Below are positions 1 to 8,207 of a stretch of 64,000 nt of DNA, in pieces. The stretch lies in NCBI GenBank assembly GCA_028277645.1, contig JANQFV010000003.1:62001-126000 (forward strand). The letters run 5' to 3'. Under the pieces are notes generated by a model that did no database searches, was not told the origin of the DNA, and worked only from the letters and a program-made list of their open reading frames with translations. Each line of letters starts with the position of its first letter. Within the stretch, counting starts at the first letter, position 1. Source of the DNA: Phycisphaerae bacterium (GTDB taxonomy: Bacteria > Planctomycetota > Phycisphaerae > UBA1845 > Fen-1342). Both the position numbers and the translations under genes were made by a program.

Positions 1-2105
1 TCCTCGTCATCGTCGAGCTCTTCCGCGAATGTCTCAAGCGCTTCTTTGAGTGGCTCAAAGTACCAGTCTGGATCCTCTGATCGATTGTAGTTCCACCGCC
101 AATTGTCAATCTCACCAGACAAGTCTGGCAGCAGATTTCGCTTCACTAACGACAGTATTCCAGCAATCTCGTCCTTCGTAAAGACCGCTCGGATCCGCTC
201 CGAGCTCAGAAAATCTGCGTCTGGCGTTGTAACGGCCAATGTCCGTACCCCTGCCACAAACACAGCTCTGTAACGCTCAGGAAGCAACTTCGCCTCGTGC
301 AATCGCGCCAGCAATGCCGCTTCGGATGTTGCACTCAAAAACGAATGCGGCGTCGAGATTACCTTGAGAGTATCGGGGTACTGTGTCAGATACATCTGCA
401 AAAACTCGGTGTCACAACGCTGCGTAAGAAACGTGTTCCTCGCCCGTGCAACATCCAATGCTCTGACCTTCCCAACAACCTCCAAGTATCGGCTCTGCGG
501 CACGACGACCTTCGCACCGACAATATCGTGTCGGCCACAAGTTACTTCGCGAACGAGCTTCTCCGGAGGCGTGCCAGACAAGTAGACGTCAATCAACTCG
601 GGGTCGTCCGCGATAATCTGACCGATGGCGTCGGCAATCGTCGGATGCCTGAACTGCCAAGCGTTTTCTGAGTCGTGAGCAAATCTCACCAGACTCCCGT
701 TCAATGAGCCAAGCGACTGACTGACTCCTGCCAACGTCGATCCAAGCCTCTCGACCGCGTTTCGTTCAGATTCGACGAGATCAATCGGGCTTTCCAAGCT
801 CCCGCCTCGCATGAACACCAACGCCAGCGCTGCTTTCGCATGAATGTCGAGTGAGCGAATTACGTCCAATAAAAAGTCCAGCGGCCGCTCGGCAAACGCC
901 TTCAACGACGCAGCGGACATTTCCAGCTTCCGTGTAAACATTTGACTCCCCAGTCGCCTGGCGGTCTCTGGGAGGAATCGCGCGGCGCGAGACACGGCTG
1001 GCAAAAGGGGCTTTATTCGAGTCTTAAACGACCGAGGCTGATCGCCTAGCTTTATATGGTTGTAGAGTATCCTATCTCGCTCGTCCGCGGTAAGGCCTTG
1101 AACATTCACTATGACTTGGGATTCCCTGACCAAAGGAAATGCTGATGTCTTGAGGTCAGCCAATGCTGCTTCGAACACATAGTCCCGCGAGGTAAAAAGC
1201 ACCCGCGCCCCTCGCTTTATCGCGGCTTGAAGGCTCTGAAAGGCGCTGTTCCACGCAAGCGCCGTTTCCTTCTGATACTGCGTTGCGCCAAAGACGTCGT
1301 CAATCCAAAAGAACTGCCGCGGTTCGTGCGGATTCCAGTGATCAATGAATGCCTGTGCGTCGAGCAGCTTGGCAGTAGAGCAGTTCCATCGATCAAGAGC
1401 GCCGATGGCGAGTGTAGCGGCAATCGTCGACTTCCCAGATGCCGGTTCCCCAAGCAGGAGCACGAACCCATGCTCCTGTATGGCTGAAGCACTCTGGCGA
1501 TACGCATCCGTGATCACGAACTTAGCTAGGTCGTCACTGATGCTCGCTAGCAACGCCTTTGCTTGGTCGTACGCGCGCTCATCGAGTATCTGACTAAGAT
1601 CACCGAGTCCATACACGCGTGGAACGAGCATTCGAAGTCTTGAGTTTTCGCGTATGCGTAACGAGATCCAAGTCGCCCCATACACGCCGACCCAGCGAAT
1701 CCCGGGCATCGAGGCCAACTCGGACCTGACACTCTCTGCCACTGATCCCGATACGCCCATATTCGTCATAAGAATGTAGTTGTCTGCCAATCCGCGGAGT
1801 GCAAGCCTGCGGGCTTTCTCAAGTTCGCCGGAGAGCGACGAGAGGGTGAGGTTCTTGGTGGGATGGGCCGTATGCTTGCATTGGACTGTGTACGTTCCTT
1901 TCACTCCCCCCTCCTCGAGGTTACTCCATTGACCAGTGAAAGCTCCGTCGCGACCGCCATCGTTTGATGACAGATACGCCTCTACAGTCTGTCCGAACAA
2001 CTCCGAAACGACTGTTGTGCAAAGATCCTGGAACCCCCTCCACCCGAGCGAGTGAAGCTCATACGTTACCTCTTGAGCCTGGGGCTGTGAGCAAGAACCC
2101 GTCAT
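1..2105 (-). CDS. Restriction-endonuclease-like / nSTAND NTPase fusion, 3' end outside the window
   Basis: Reading the minus strand from ATG at 2105 gives an uninterrupted frame of about 700 codons that is still open at position 1. The N-terminus (residues 15-115) looks like a PD-(D/E)xK nuclease: NDGGRDGAF (49-56, candidate acidic residue D53) followed by YTVQCKHT (72-79, the QxK element). A P-loop GEPASGKST lies at 219-227 and an aspartate-rich strand QFFWIDDVFG at 264-273, as in STAND ATPases. The layout matches what I know as nSTAND3 proteins with an N-terminal nuclease, which occur in defence islands. A defence role, sensing an invader and then cutting DNA, is inferred. No partner gene is visible upstream, and the C-terminal sensor part is only partly in view. 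Confidence 0.8.
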   Translation of the reverse strand, partial: MTGSCSQPQAQEVTYELHSLGWRGFQDLCTTVVSELFGQTVEAYLSSNDGGRDGAFTGQWSNLEEGGVKGTYTVQCKHTAHPTKNLTLSSLSGELEKARRLALRGLADNYILMTNMGVSGSVAESVRSELASMPGIRWVGVYGATWISLRIRENSRLRMLVPRVYGLGDLSQILDERAYDQAKALLASISDDLAKFVITDAYRQSASAIQEHGFVLLLGEPASGKSTIAATLAIGALDRWNCSTAKLLDAQAFIDHWNPHEPRQFFWIDDVFGATQYQKETALAWNSAFQSLQAAIKRGARVLFTSRDYVFEAALADLKTSAFPLVRESQVIVNVQGLTADERDRILYNHIKLGDQPRSFKTRIKPLLPAVSRAARFLPETARRLGSQMFTRKLEMSAASLKAFAERPLDFLLDVIRSLDIHAKAALALVFMRGGSLESPIDLVESERNAVERLGSTLAGVSQSLGSLNGSLVRFAHDSENAWQFRHPTIADAIGQIIADDPELIDVYLSGTPPEKLVREVTCGRHDIVGAKVVVPQSRYLEVVGKVRALDVARARNTFLTQRCDTEFLQMYLTQYPDTLKVISTPHSFLSATSEAALLARLHEAKLLPERYRAVFVAGVRTLAVTTPDADFLSSERIRAVFTKDEIAGILSLVKRNLLPDLSGEIDNWRWNYNRSEDPDWYFEPLKEALETFAEELDDDE

Positions 2106-2389
2106 CCGGTTATCCGAGCGGCCGCAAGTTATCCCCCACGGGCTACCGCTGCTACCCGCTAGCAGGATACGGCTTGCTGAATGTATCGCGTCGTTCCAAC
2201 GTAGTCCAACAATGAGAGCGGTACCGGCCATCGCAGCAACCATACCCAAGTCGGTACGTGACCAACCGACGAAGTGGGTGGTGCGTTGGCAAACGTTGCC
2301 TACGCGAGTTGAAGTCGGGAACTGTGACCTCAAAGCTGGCCGCTCTACGGCAGTAGAGCCCAGGCGTATCGCCCTCTCTCGGCGCACTA
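2106..2389. other. Non-coding stretch between the nSTAND gene and the tRNA-Glu hairpin
   Basis: No convincing gene is seen here. Short open frames exist on both strands but lack start signals and family resemblance. The stretch would hold the promoter of the minus-strand nSTAND gene; no canonical -35/-10 pair stands out. It is where an attachment-site remnant would lie if the nSTAND gene entered at the tRNA, but I found no copy of the tRNA 3' end in it. Confidence 0.5.
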
Positions 2390-2420
2390 GAAGACCCCCC
2401 ACGAACCCGGGGGGGTCTTC
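2390..2420 (-). terminator. Perfect 11-bp hairpin after tRNA-Glu
   Basis: GAAGACCCCCC at 2390-2400 pairs perfectly with GGGGGGTCTTC at 2410-2420 across a 9-nt loop. It lies 8 nt beyond the tRNA 3' end, in the right place to stop tRNA transcription on the minus strand. There is no T-run after it, so it may act as a processing or protective stem rather than as a classical intrinsic terminator. Confidence 0.6.
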
Positions 2421-2427
2421 GGAAGAT

Positions 2428-2500
2428 CGCCCCCACGGGGACTCGAACCCCGGTCTCCAGGATGAGAACCTGATATCCTAGGCCACTAGACGATGGGGGC
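2428..2500 (-). tRNA. tRNA-Glu (anticodon CUC)
   Basis: On the minus strand the sequence folds as a cloverleaf. The 7-bp acceptor is GCCCCCA/TGGGGGC, the anticodon stem TCAGG/CCTGG encloses loop TTCTCAT with anticodon CTC at positions 34-36, and the T arm contains GGTTCGAGTCC. The discriminator base is G, and CCA is not encoded. The 5' part resembles bacterial tRNA-Glu. It reads glutamate GAG codons, common in this GC-rich genome. Confidence 0.95.
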
Positions 2501-2631
2501 CGTGCTGGGCGCTTTCGATTGTAGCCCCTTAGGATAATCTTGGTTTCGTGGGGCGTCAATGTTCGGGGGCGCGGGACGACCTGCTGGGCGTTCACCCTCC
2601 CCTTGCCCCTCCCTCAAGGGAGGGGGGTGCT

Positions 2632-3681
2632 TTACTTCGCCCCCGCGGCGATGAGGTCGCTGGGGCGCTGTTTGCGCACGCCCGGGGGCCAATCGCGGTG
2701 TGGGTCGTACCACTCGTCCAGCACTGCCCGCCATTGCTCCTCGTTCATCGCGCCGACGAACGCTTTGCGGACCTTGCCGGCGTGCGGGTGCAGCTCGGCG
2801 AACTTGATCCCGACCTTGCGCATCAGCCGCCCCGCCAGCTTCTCGCCCCGCAGCCGCAGGCTCAGCTCGAACTGCCGGCGAATGACCTCGCCCTGCTCCG
2901 CCACGCTCGGCGGCTCGGGCAGCGGCCGCCCGGCGAGCAGCGCCTCGGCATCACTGAAGATCCACGGATTGCCGATGCAACCCCGCGCGACTGATACGCC
3001 GTCAACGCCGGTCCGAGCGAACATGTCGCGGATGTCCTCGGCGCACCACAGATCGCCCGAGCCGAGCAGTGTCTGTTCGGGAGCGTGCTGCCGCAACCGG
3101 GCCAGGAAGTCCCAATCGGCGATGCCGGTGTAACGCTGCTGCACAGTCCGGCCGTGGACGGTGATCGCGGCGATCCCCAGCTCGCAGGCGGCGTCGAAAA
3201 TGCGGAAGAAGTTTGCCTCGCTCTCGGGCTCGTCGTCCATCGCCCGGCGCATCTTCAGCGTTACCGGGTAACCGGACGGCAGCGCCTGCCGCACGGCGCG
3301 GAGAATCGCGATCGCCGTCGGCGGATCCGACAGCAGATAGCCGCCGCGGCACCGCCCGAGCACCTTCTTCACGGGGCAGCCGAAGTTGATGTCGACCACG
3401 TTGAAGCCGCGCTCATAGAGAATGACCGCGGCGGACGCGAACTGCGCCGGCTCGGCGCCCATGAGCTGCGCCCCGAGCGGTCGGTCGGCCGGTTCGAGTG
3501 GGCCCAGCAGGCTCTCGCGGGCCTTGGCGGATAGCGCAACTGACTTGTCGAGCACGACGTAGTGCAGCGCGTACGGGCAGCCGAACTCACGCGCGATCAG
3601 CCGCATGGGCGCATCGCTGTAGCCGGCCAGCGCCGCCTGCACGACGGGGAAATCAAACTCGAGGTGCCCGATTTTGAGCAT
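2632..3681 (-). CDS. dus: tRNA-dihydrouridine synthase (Dus family)
   Basis: 349 residues. It is an FMN enzyme of the TIM-barrel Dus family that reduces specific uridines in tRNA to dihydrouridine with NAD(P)H. The catalytic motif DINFGCPVKKV places the active cysteine at about residue 102. PVTLKMRR, ITVHGRTVQQRYTG and the FMN-phosphate region GVDGVSVARGCIGNPWIF follow in family order. The start at 3681 (MLKIGHLEF) is preferred over an ATG at 3738, because the extra 19 residues do not look like Dus and a TATAAT box lies 7 nt upstream of 3681. It diverges from the peptidase gene at 3738. Which Dus subfamily it belongs to cannot be decided here. Confidence 0.92.
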   Translation of the reverse strand: MLKIGHLEFDFPVVQAALAGYSDAPMRLIAREFGCPYALHYVVLDKSVALSAKARESLLGPLEPADRPLGAQLMGAEPAQFASAAVILYERGFNVVDINFGCPVKKVLGRCRGGYLLSDPPTAIAILRAVRQALPSGYPVTLKMRRAMDDEPESEANFFRIFDAACELGIAAITVHGRTVQQRYTGIADWDFLARLRQHAPEQTLLGSGDLWCAEDIRDMFARTGVDGVSVARGCIGNPWIFSDAEALLAGRPLPEPPSVAEQGEVIRRQFELSLRLRGEKLAGRLMRKVGIKFAELHPHAGKVRKAFVGAMNEEQWRAVLDEWYDPHRDWPPGVRKQRPSDLIAAGAK

Positions 3682-3688
3682 GAAATCG

Positions 3689-3694
3689 ATTATA
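3689..3694 (-). promoter_or_regulatory. TATAAT -10 box giving a probable leaderless dus mRNA
   Basis: On the minus strand a perfect TATAAT ends 7 nt before the ATG at 3681. There is no Shine-Dalgarno between them and no clear -35. Transcription would begin at or next to the start codon. Confidence 0.5.
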
Positions 3695-3737
3695 GTCGCC
3701 GTATGTCTGATGCGCGCTCCCATGCCAGAGGGATCCA

Positions 3738-4745
3738 ATGAACAAACGACGCACGCTGCCCACGCGAATCCACATGCTCGCCCACGCCAACCCGCTCGGC
3801 CCGGACGCCGCCCGCTTCGGGCTGGAAGATATTGGTGGCTACGTCGAGTTTGTCGAGCGGCACCTGCCGGAACCGTTCAGGTTGACCCGCGACGAGGAAC
3901 TGCTGCGCGCGGTCGAGGATCCCTGGCGGGCCGGCCGCACCGATGACGCCGAGCGCATCAAGGACATCAACCACGCGTTGAAGGACCGTCACACGGCGGC
4001 GATCGTCGCGGCCAGCGGCGGGGCGTACTTCTCGCGCATCCTGCCGCAACTGAAGTTCGAACCGCTCGCACAACGGACCGAGTCACTTTGGACGTTCGGC
4101 TTCAGTGAAATGACCACGTTCGTCAACCTCGTCGCCAGCTACCGCTGCGGCCGTGGCGTCTACTGGTTGTGCCCGAACTGGATCAGCTACCGCGTGCAAC
4201 CGGCCGAGGCCGCGCGGGCGGCGTTGGCCGAGTTCTGGCTGAGCATGCCGGACCTGCTGACCGGAAAACAGCCGGCTGACGCACAGCACCTGGTTTATGG
4301 ACCAGTGGAAGGTGAGGTCACGCAGGGCCGCGTGCGCAGCGGGAAAATCAAGGTCGTCGGCGGCTGCCTGGCGGTGCTCGCGGCGGTCACGGGCGCGTCG
4401 TTCGCGCGGCGTATCCGCCCGGACGGTAAGTGGCTGTTCCTGGAGGACATCAAGGAATCGCCCTACCGCATCGATCGGCACCTGTCCGCCCTGAAGCTCG
4501 CCGGCTGGTTCGAGAAGGCCGCGGGGCTGCTCATCGGCGATTTCCACATGATGAACAACGACACACAGTCGTCCGTGCTGGAATTGCTCCCGTATCACCT
4601 GCCGCGGCGAAAGGTCCCAATCATCACGACCCGGATGCTGGGGCACACGTGGCCGATCGCACCGCTGCTACTGAACCGACCGCTGGAACTGGAGATCAGC
4701 TCGGGCCAGGCAACGCTCTGGTCGGCGGGGTTTCGCCCCACATAG
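3738..4745 (+). CDS. ldcA: LD-carboxypeptidase-like serine peptidase (family S66)
   Basis: 335 residues, close to the usual size. Family S66 enzymes cut the terminal D-alanine from tetrapeptide muropeptides during peptidoglycan recycling. Some relatives act on other substrates (for example microcin self-immunity). The three S66 landmarks are visible: FGFSEMT with candidate nucleophile Ser123, LFLEDIKESPYRIDR with Glu236, and GHTW with His303. ASGGAYFSRILP at 92-103 corresponds to the family's GGYGSxR loop. No signal peptide is seen, so it is probably cytoplasmic. It diverges from dus with a 56-bp gap. GFSE instead of the more usual GFSD may mark a divergent subfamily. Confidence 0.8.
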   Translation: MNKRRTLPTRIHMLAHANPLGPDAARFGLEDIGGYVEFVERHLPEPFRLTRDEELLRAVEDPWRAGRTDDAERIKDINHALKDRHTAAIVAASGGAYFSRILPQLKFEPLAQRTESLWTFGFSEMTTFVNLVASYRCGRGVYWLCPNWISYRVQPAEAARAALAEFWLSMPDLLTGKQPADAQHLVYGPVEGEVTQGRVRSGKIKVVGGCLAVLAAVTGASFARRIRPDGKWLFLEDIKESPYRIDRHLSALKLAGWFEKAAGLLIGDFHMMNNDTQSSVLELLPYHLPRRKVPIITTRMLGHTWPIAPLLLNRPLELEISSGQATLWSAGFRPT

Positions 4746-4799
4746 CGAGCACCGGGCAACAAAACTGCTCCGGGTCGGCTGGTTTCCCGTCGGTCCCCA

Positions 4800-4808
4800 T
4801 GCTAGAAT
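4800..4808 (+). promoter_or_regulatory. Candidate extended -10 promoter for nusA
   Basis: TGCTAGAAT fits an extended -10 element (TGnTAnAAT-like). No clear -35 is present. It would start a leader of about 190 nt before nusA that includes the hairpin at 4912-4945. Confidence 0.35.
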
Positions 4809-4911
4809 TGTAGTATCGATCGGGTTTCTGACGATGCGGCTTGCCGCGTGGTCGTCGGAACACCGTGCAACGCGGTGCGCCCGAAAAAGACTGTTGACAG
4901 TCCGCGTGAGC

Positions 4912-4945
4912 GGGTTGCGACGGGTCGCAGTAGCGGCCCTTTTTT
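4912..4945 (+). promoter_or_regulatory. Possible attenuator hairpin in the nusA leader
   Basis: TGCGAC/GTCGCA (4916-4921 with 4924-4929) forms a compact stem, extended by GGG 4912-4914 with CCC 4937-4939 across an internal bulge, and is followed by six T at 4940-4945. It lies 64 nt before the nusA start, so it could terminate leader transcription. The 2-nt loop of the core stem is tight, so this is only a candidate. Confidence 0.35.
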
Positions 4946-5008
4946 CTTGGCAGATTTTCGTGCGGGATCGGCGGCTGCGCCGGACAGCACCCGCAGGATG
5001 GAAGACTG

Positions 5009-6523
5009 ATGAACGATCTGATTCGCATCATCGACAGCATCTGTCGCGACAAGAACATCGACCGCGATGAGTTCGTGGCGGACATCGAACAGGCCATGAT
5101 CGGCGCCGTGAAGAAACACTTCGACGAAGAGTCAGACGTACACATCAAGCTCGACATGCTCAGCGGGAAGATCGAGGCGACCATCGACGGCGCGCCAATC
5201 GACGTGCAGTTGCTGGGCCGAATCGCGGCGCAAACCGCCAAGCAAATGATCATCCAGAAGACTCGCGAGCGCGAGCGTACGAGCATCTTCGATGAGTATT
5301 CGCAACGCCGGGGCACGATCGTTACCGGCACCGTCGTCCGGGCAGAGGGCGGTAACCTGCTGGTGCAGCTCGGCCGCGCCGAGGGTTTCCTGCCCCGCAG
5401 TGAACAGATTCCTGGCGAGACGCACCAGCCAGGCGAGCGTATCCGCGTGCTGATCCTGGAGGTGCGGGAGCAGCCAAACCAAGTGAAGATCATCCTCTCG
5501 CGCTCACACCACGAATTCATCGAGCGGCTCTTCGAACTCGAAGTGCCGGAGGTCGCCGAGCAGGTCATCGAGATCAAGGCGCTGGCGCGCGAGGCCGGCT
5601 ACCGTACCAAGGTCGCGGTCAGCTCCATCGACTCCAAGGTCGACGCTGTCGGCGCCTGCGTCGGCGTGCGCGGCAGCCGTATCAAGAATATTGTCGACGA
5701 GCTGGGCGGCGAGAAAATTGACATCGTGCGCTGGAACGAGTCGAGCCAGATCCTGATTCAAAATGCGCTCAAGCCGGCGGAGGTGCAGGAGATCGCGCTG
5801 TGCTTCGAGCTGGGAAAGGCGACTGTCGTGGTAGCTGAGGACCAGCTTTCATTGGCGATCGGCAAACGTGGACAGAACGTGCGGCTGGCGGCCAGGCTGA
5901 CCGGATGGGATGTCGATATCCTGACGCCGGCCGAGTACACAAAGCACCTCGAGAACCTCGAAACCGTGATCAAGAATGTTGAAGGCGTGGATGACATGCT
6001 GATCGACAAGCTGATCGCATTCGGCCTGATCTCGGTCAACGATATCGACGCCATCGGACCGGACCCGCTCGTGAACGAGCTCGAGCTCGACGCGGCCTTG
6101 GCCGAACGGATTCTCGAAGAGGCCGGCGAAGAGGCCATCCGGCAGGAAGAAGAGCGCGAGGCACAGGAAAAAGCACAGGCCGAGCAGGAAGCCCAAGCCG
6201 CGACGGAGCCCGCTGCCGAAGATCAACCCTCGGCGTTCGTACCGACCGCATCCATCGGCGACGAGACGACGAGTGCCGACGCTGCGTCGACCGACATACC
6301 GGCCGCGATCGGCGCGACTGAGCAGGACGAGCCCAGCGAGGACTCGACAGCGACAGTGGTCGCGGAAACCACCGTAGAGCCGGCAACTACGGGCGATGCT
6401 CCTGTGCCGGGCGATACTCCCATGCCCGAGCCTGCGGACAACGAACCTGCACCGGCGGAACAACCGTCCGATACCGCTGACGAGAGTAAGCCGGTTTCGC
6501 AGGACCCCCCGAACGCCACATAG
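5009..6523 (+). CDS. nusA: Transcription termination/antitermination factor NusA
   Basis: 504 residues. NusA binds RNA polymerase and nascent RNA and controls pausing, termination and rRNA antitermination. The N-terminal polymerase-binding domain covers about 1-105, including the [11 protein letters not shown] start. The S1 domain (about 108-175) has [17 protein letters not shown] domains follow, with [15 protein letters not shown] in KH1 and [19 protein letters not shown] in KH2. After about residue 375 comes an acidic, Ala/Pro/Thr-rich tail of some 130 residues, unlike the ordered acidic repeats of E. coli NusA. No rimP gene precedes it, unlike the common rimP-nusA-infB order, and infB does not follow. 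The start at 5009 fits the family N-terminus. Confidence 0.96.
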   Translation: MNDLIRIIDSICRDKNIDRDEFVADIEQAMIGAVKKHFDEESDVHIKLDMLSGKIEATIDGAPIDVQLLGRIAAQTAKQMIIQKTRERERTSIFDEYSQRRGTIVTGTVVRAEGGNLLVQLGRAEGFLPRSEQIPGETHQPGERIRVLILEVREQPNQVKIILSRSHHEFIERLFELEVPEVAEQVIEIKALAREAGYRTKVAVSSIDSKVDAVGACVGVRGSRIKNIVDELGGEKIDIVRWNESSQILIQNALKPAEVQEIALCFELGKATVVVAEDQLSLAIGKRGQNVRLAARLTGWDVDILTPAEYTKHLENLETVIKNVEGVDDMLIDKLIAFGLISVNDIDAIGPDPLVNELELDAALAERILEEAGEEAIRQEEEREAQEKAQAEQEAQAATEPAAEDQPSAFVPTASIGDETTSADAASTDIPAAIGATEQDEPSEDSTATVVAETTVEPATTGDAPVPGDTPMPEPADNEPAPAEQPSDTADESKPVSQDPPNAT

Positions 6524-6569
6524 GTCTCGCTGTCAGGGCCGCGAGCCTGCTGCAAGTGATTGACCGCGA

Positions 6570-7289
6570 CTACTCGGCTCCATGCTCTTCCACGCGCTTG
6601 TTGATTTGCAGGACTTCGACGATGTCGTTGCCGGCACGGGCACTGTCGGTGTAGTTGCGCCGGCTGACGGGCTCATTGGTCGCCGCGGCGACAACCACGA
6701 TACGGGCCGGATCGACGCCCTGCCGAATCAACTCGTCGGCCACCGCCTTGGCGCGGGCGAATGAGAACTCGTAGTAATCGTGGAAACCCAAATCGTCGAC
6801 CGGCCGCCGACTGCAATGCCCGCGCACCTCGATCTGCGTACGCAGCCCGCGTACCTGCTCAGCATAGCTGGCGATACCCAGTTGCGCCTGCTCGTCGAGC
6901 TCGGTGGAGAGCACGCCGAAGTTGAACTGGCCACCTTCTTCATAGCGCTCTACGGGACGCGAGCGCGTGACGCGATCGTGTTTACCGATCGGCCCGCGGT
7001 CCTGCGTCGGGCTCAGGTTTTCCGGCTGGGCGGGCACCACCAACATCTGCTGGAGCGGCACGTTCTTGACGTCCAGAGTTTCCTCAACGGGGAGATGGTG
7101 GGTGCCACCGACGTAACCGAAGGCCTCCTGCACCGCCTGCATGAACTCGAGGAACTTGTCTTCCTTCTTGATCTCGCTCATCGACAGCAGGAGGACGAAG
7201 AATACGAGCATATTGGTGACCAGGTCACCGTAGGTGGCCATCCACATCGGGCACGAGGGCTCTTTCTTTTCCTTCTTGGCCATCGCCAT
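6570..7289 (-). CDS. motB: MotB-like stator protein (OmpA-domain)
   Basis: 239 residues. MotB-type proteins anchor the ion-conducting stator to peptidoglycan. The single N-terminal membrane segment after MATYGDLVTNM carries Asp22, the proton- or sodium-binding residue of the family. The C-terminal half has the OmpA/MotB peptidoglycan-binding pattern (IEVRGHCSRRPVDD, FARAKAVADELI, RNYTDSARAGNDIVEV). It lies 18 bp after the motA-like gene, clearly in the same operon. The family also includes non-flagellar ion-driven motors, and no flagellar gene is visible here. A second ATG two codons in could be the true start. Confidence 0.88.
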   Translation of the reverse strand: MAMAKKEKKEPSCPMWMATYGDLVTNMLVFFVLLLSMSEIKKEDKFLEFMQAVQEAFGYVGGTHHLPVEETLDVKNVPLQQMLVVPAQPENLSPTQDRGPIGKHDRVTRSRPVERYEEGGQFNFGVLSTELDEQAQLGIASYAEQVRGLRTQIEVRGHCSRRPVDDLGFHDYYEFSFARAKAVADELIRQGVDPARIVVVAAATNEPVSRRNYTDSARAGNDIVEVLQINKRVEEHGAE

Positions 7290-7307
7290 GACGGTGCGGG
7301 ACCTCGC

Positions 7308-8084
7308 CTATTCCTGCTCGGCCTCGATCTTCTGCCGCTGCTTAGCGTCGAGGAACGCCATCAACTTCTGCTGCACGATACGGGGGTTGTCACCGCTCTG
7401 GATGCTCATCACGCCGCGGATAATCAGCACTTTGGACCCGACTTCCTCGTCGCTGCGCAGTCCGAGCTTGTCGGCCATCGGCAGGAAGAAAACGTTCGAC
7501 AGCAGTGAGCCGTAGAACGTCGTGACCAGCGCGAGCGCCATGCCCGGCCCGAGCGCAGCGGGATCGTCCATGTTCTTGAGCATCAGAATCAGACCGATGA
7601 TCGTGCCCAACATGCCGAACGCCGGCGCATATTTCCCCAGCGTCTCGAACAGTCCCTTGCCGGAGGTGTGCCGCTCCATGAGCGTCTCGACTTCTTGTTC
7701 CATCGCGGCTTGGATCACCGCAGGATCTTGTCCGTCGATGGCCATGCGCAAGCCGCGCACCATGAAGTCGTCGTAGGTGCCGTCGCTGAGATGGTTTTCG
7801 AGGCTGAGAATACCGTCGCGCCGCGCGACCTCAGCCAGTCGCACCAGTGCTGCGACGTTCTCCGCCGGGTCTGGCGTCTTACTGAGGACGGCCTTCTTCA
7901 GCACGGAAAGCAGCTTGAGTGACTGCTTCAGCGGGAAACAGTAAATCATGGCGGCGACGGCACCGCCGCCCACCAGCATCATCGATGGTACGTCCACGAA
8001 CGTCAGCAGACTGCCGTTCATGAGGATCGAGACGACCAGCAGTAAAATGCAGCCGCCGAAACCGATAATCGTGGCGATATCCAT
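7308..8084 (-). CDS. motA: MotA-like stator protein
   Basis: 258 residues. It is the membrane partner of MotB; a MotA5-MotB2 complex turns ion flow into torque. Two hydrophobic segments lie near the N-terminus (ATIIGFGGCILLLVVSILM and a second one around 30-50), followed by a cytoplasmic helical region. Two more segments follow, with the family motif YAPAFGMLGTIIGLILML around 170-187. At about 258 residues it matches the PomA/short MotA type, often sodium-driven, but ion choice cannot be read with confidence. Confidence 0.9.
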   Translation of the reverse strand: MDIATIIGFGGCILLLVVSILMNGSLLTFVDVPSMMLVGGGAVAAMIYCFPLKQSLKLLSVLKKAVLSKTPDPAENVAALVRLAEVARRDGILSLENHLSDGTYDDFMVRGLRMAIDGQDPAVIQAAMEQEVETLMERHTSGKGLFETLGKYAPAFGMLGTIIGLILMLKNMDDPAALGPGMALALVTTFYGSLLSNVFFLPMADKLGLRSDEEVGSKVLIIRGVMSIQSGDNPRIVQQKLMAFLDAKQRQKIEAEQE

Positions 8085-8207
8085 CGTGTACTCAGCTCAA
8101 CGCGGTTCCACCTGCGTAGCGTTCGCGCCGACGATGTCCGGGCGCGGACTTCCGTTGTGGTATCGTCCGGGGGTGTGTAAGCGTTGAATTGGGGATGTGA
8201 GCGGTGC

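Noticed and set aside
2210-2389. Possible attachment-site remnant or tiny gene before the nSTAND gene
   Set aside because: I found no repeat of the tRNA 3' end and no convincing reading frame in this stretch.
4894-4899. Perfect TTGACA before nusA
   Set aside because: No -10-like hexamer lies 16-18 nt downstream; the position falls inside the GC hairpin instead. It was not called a promoter.
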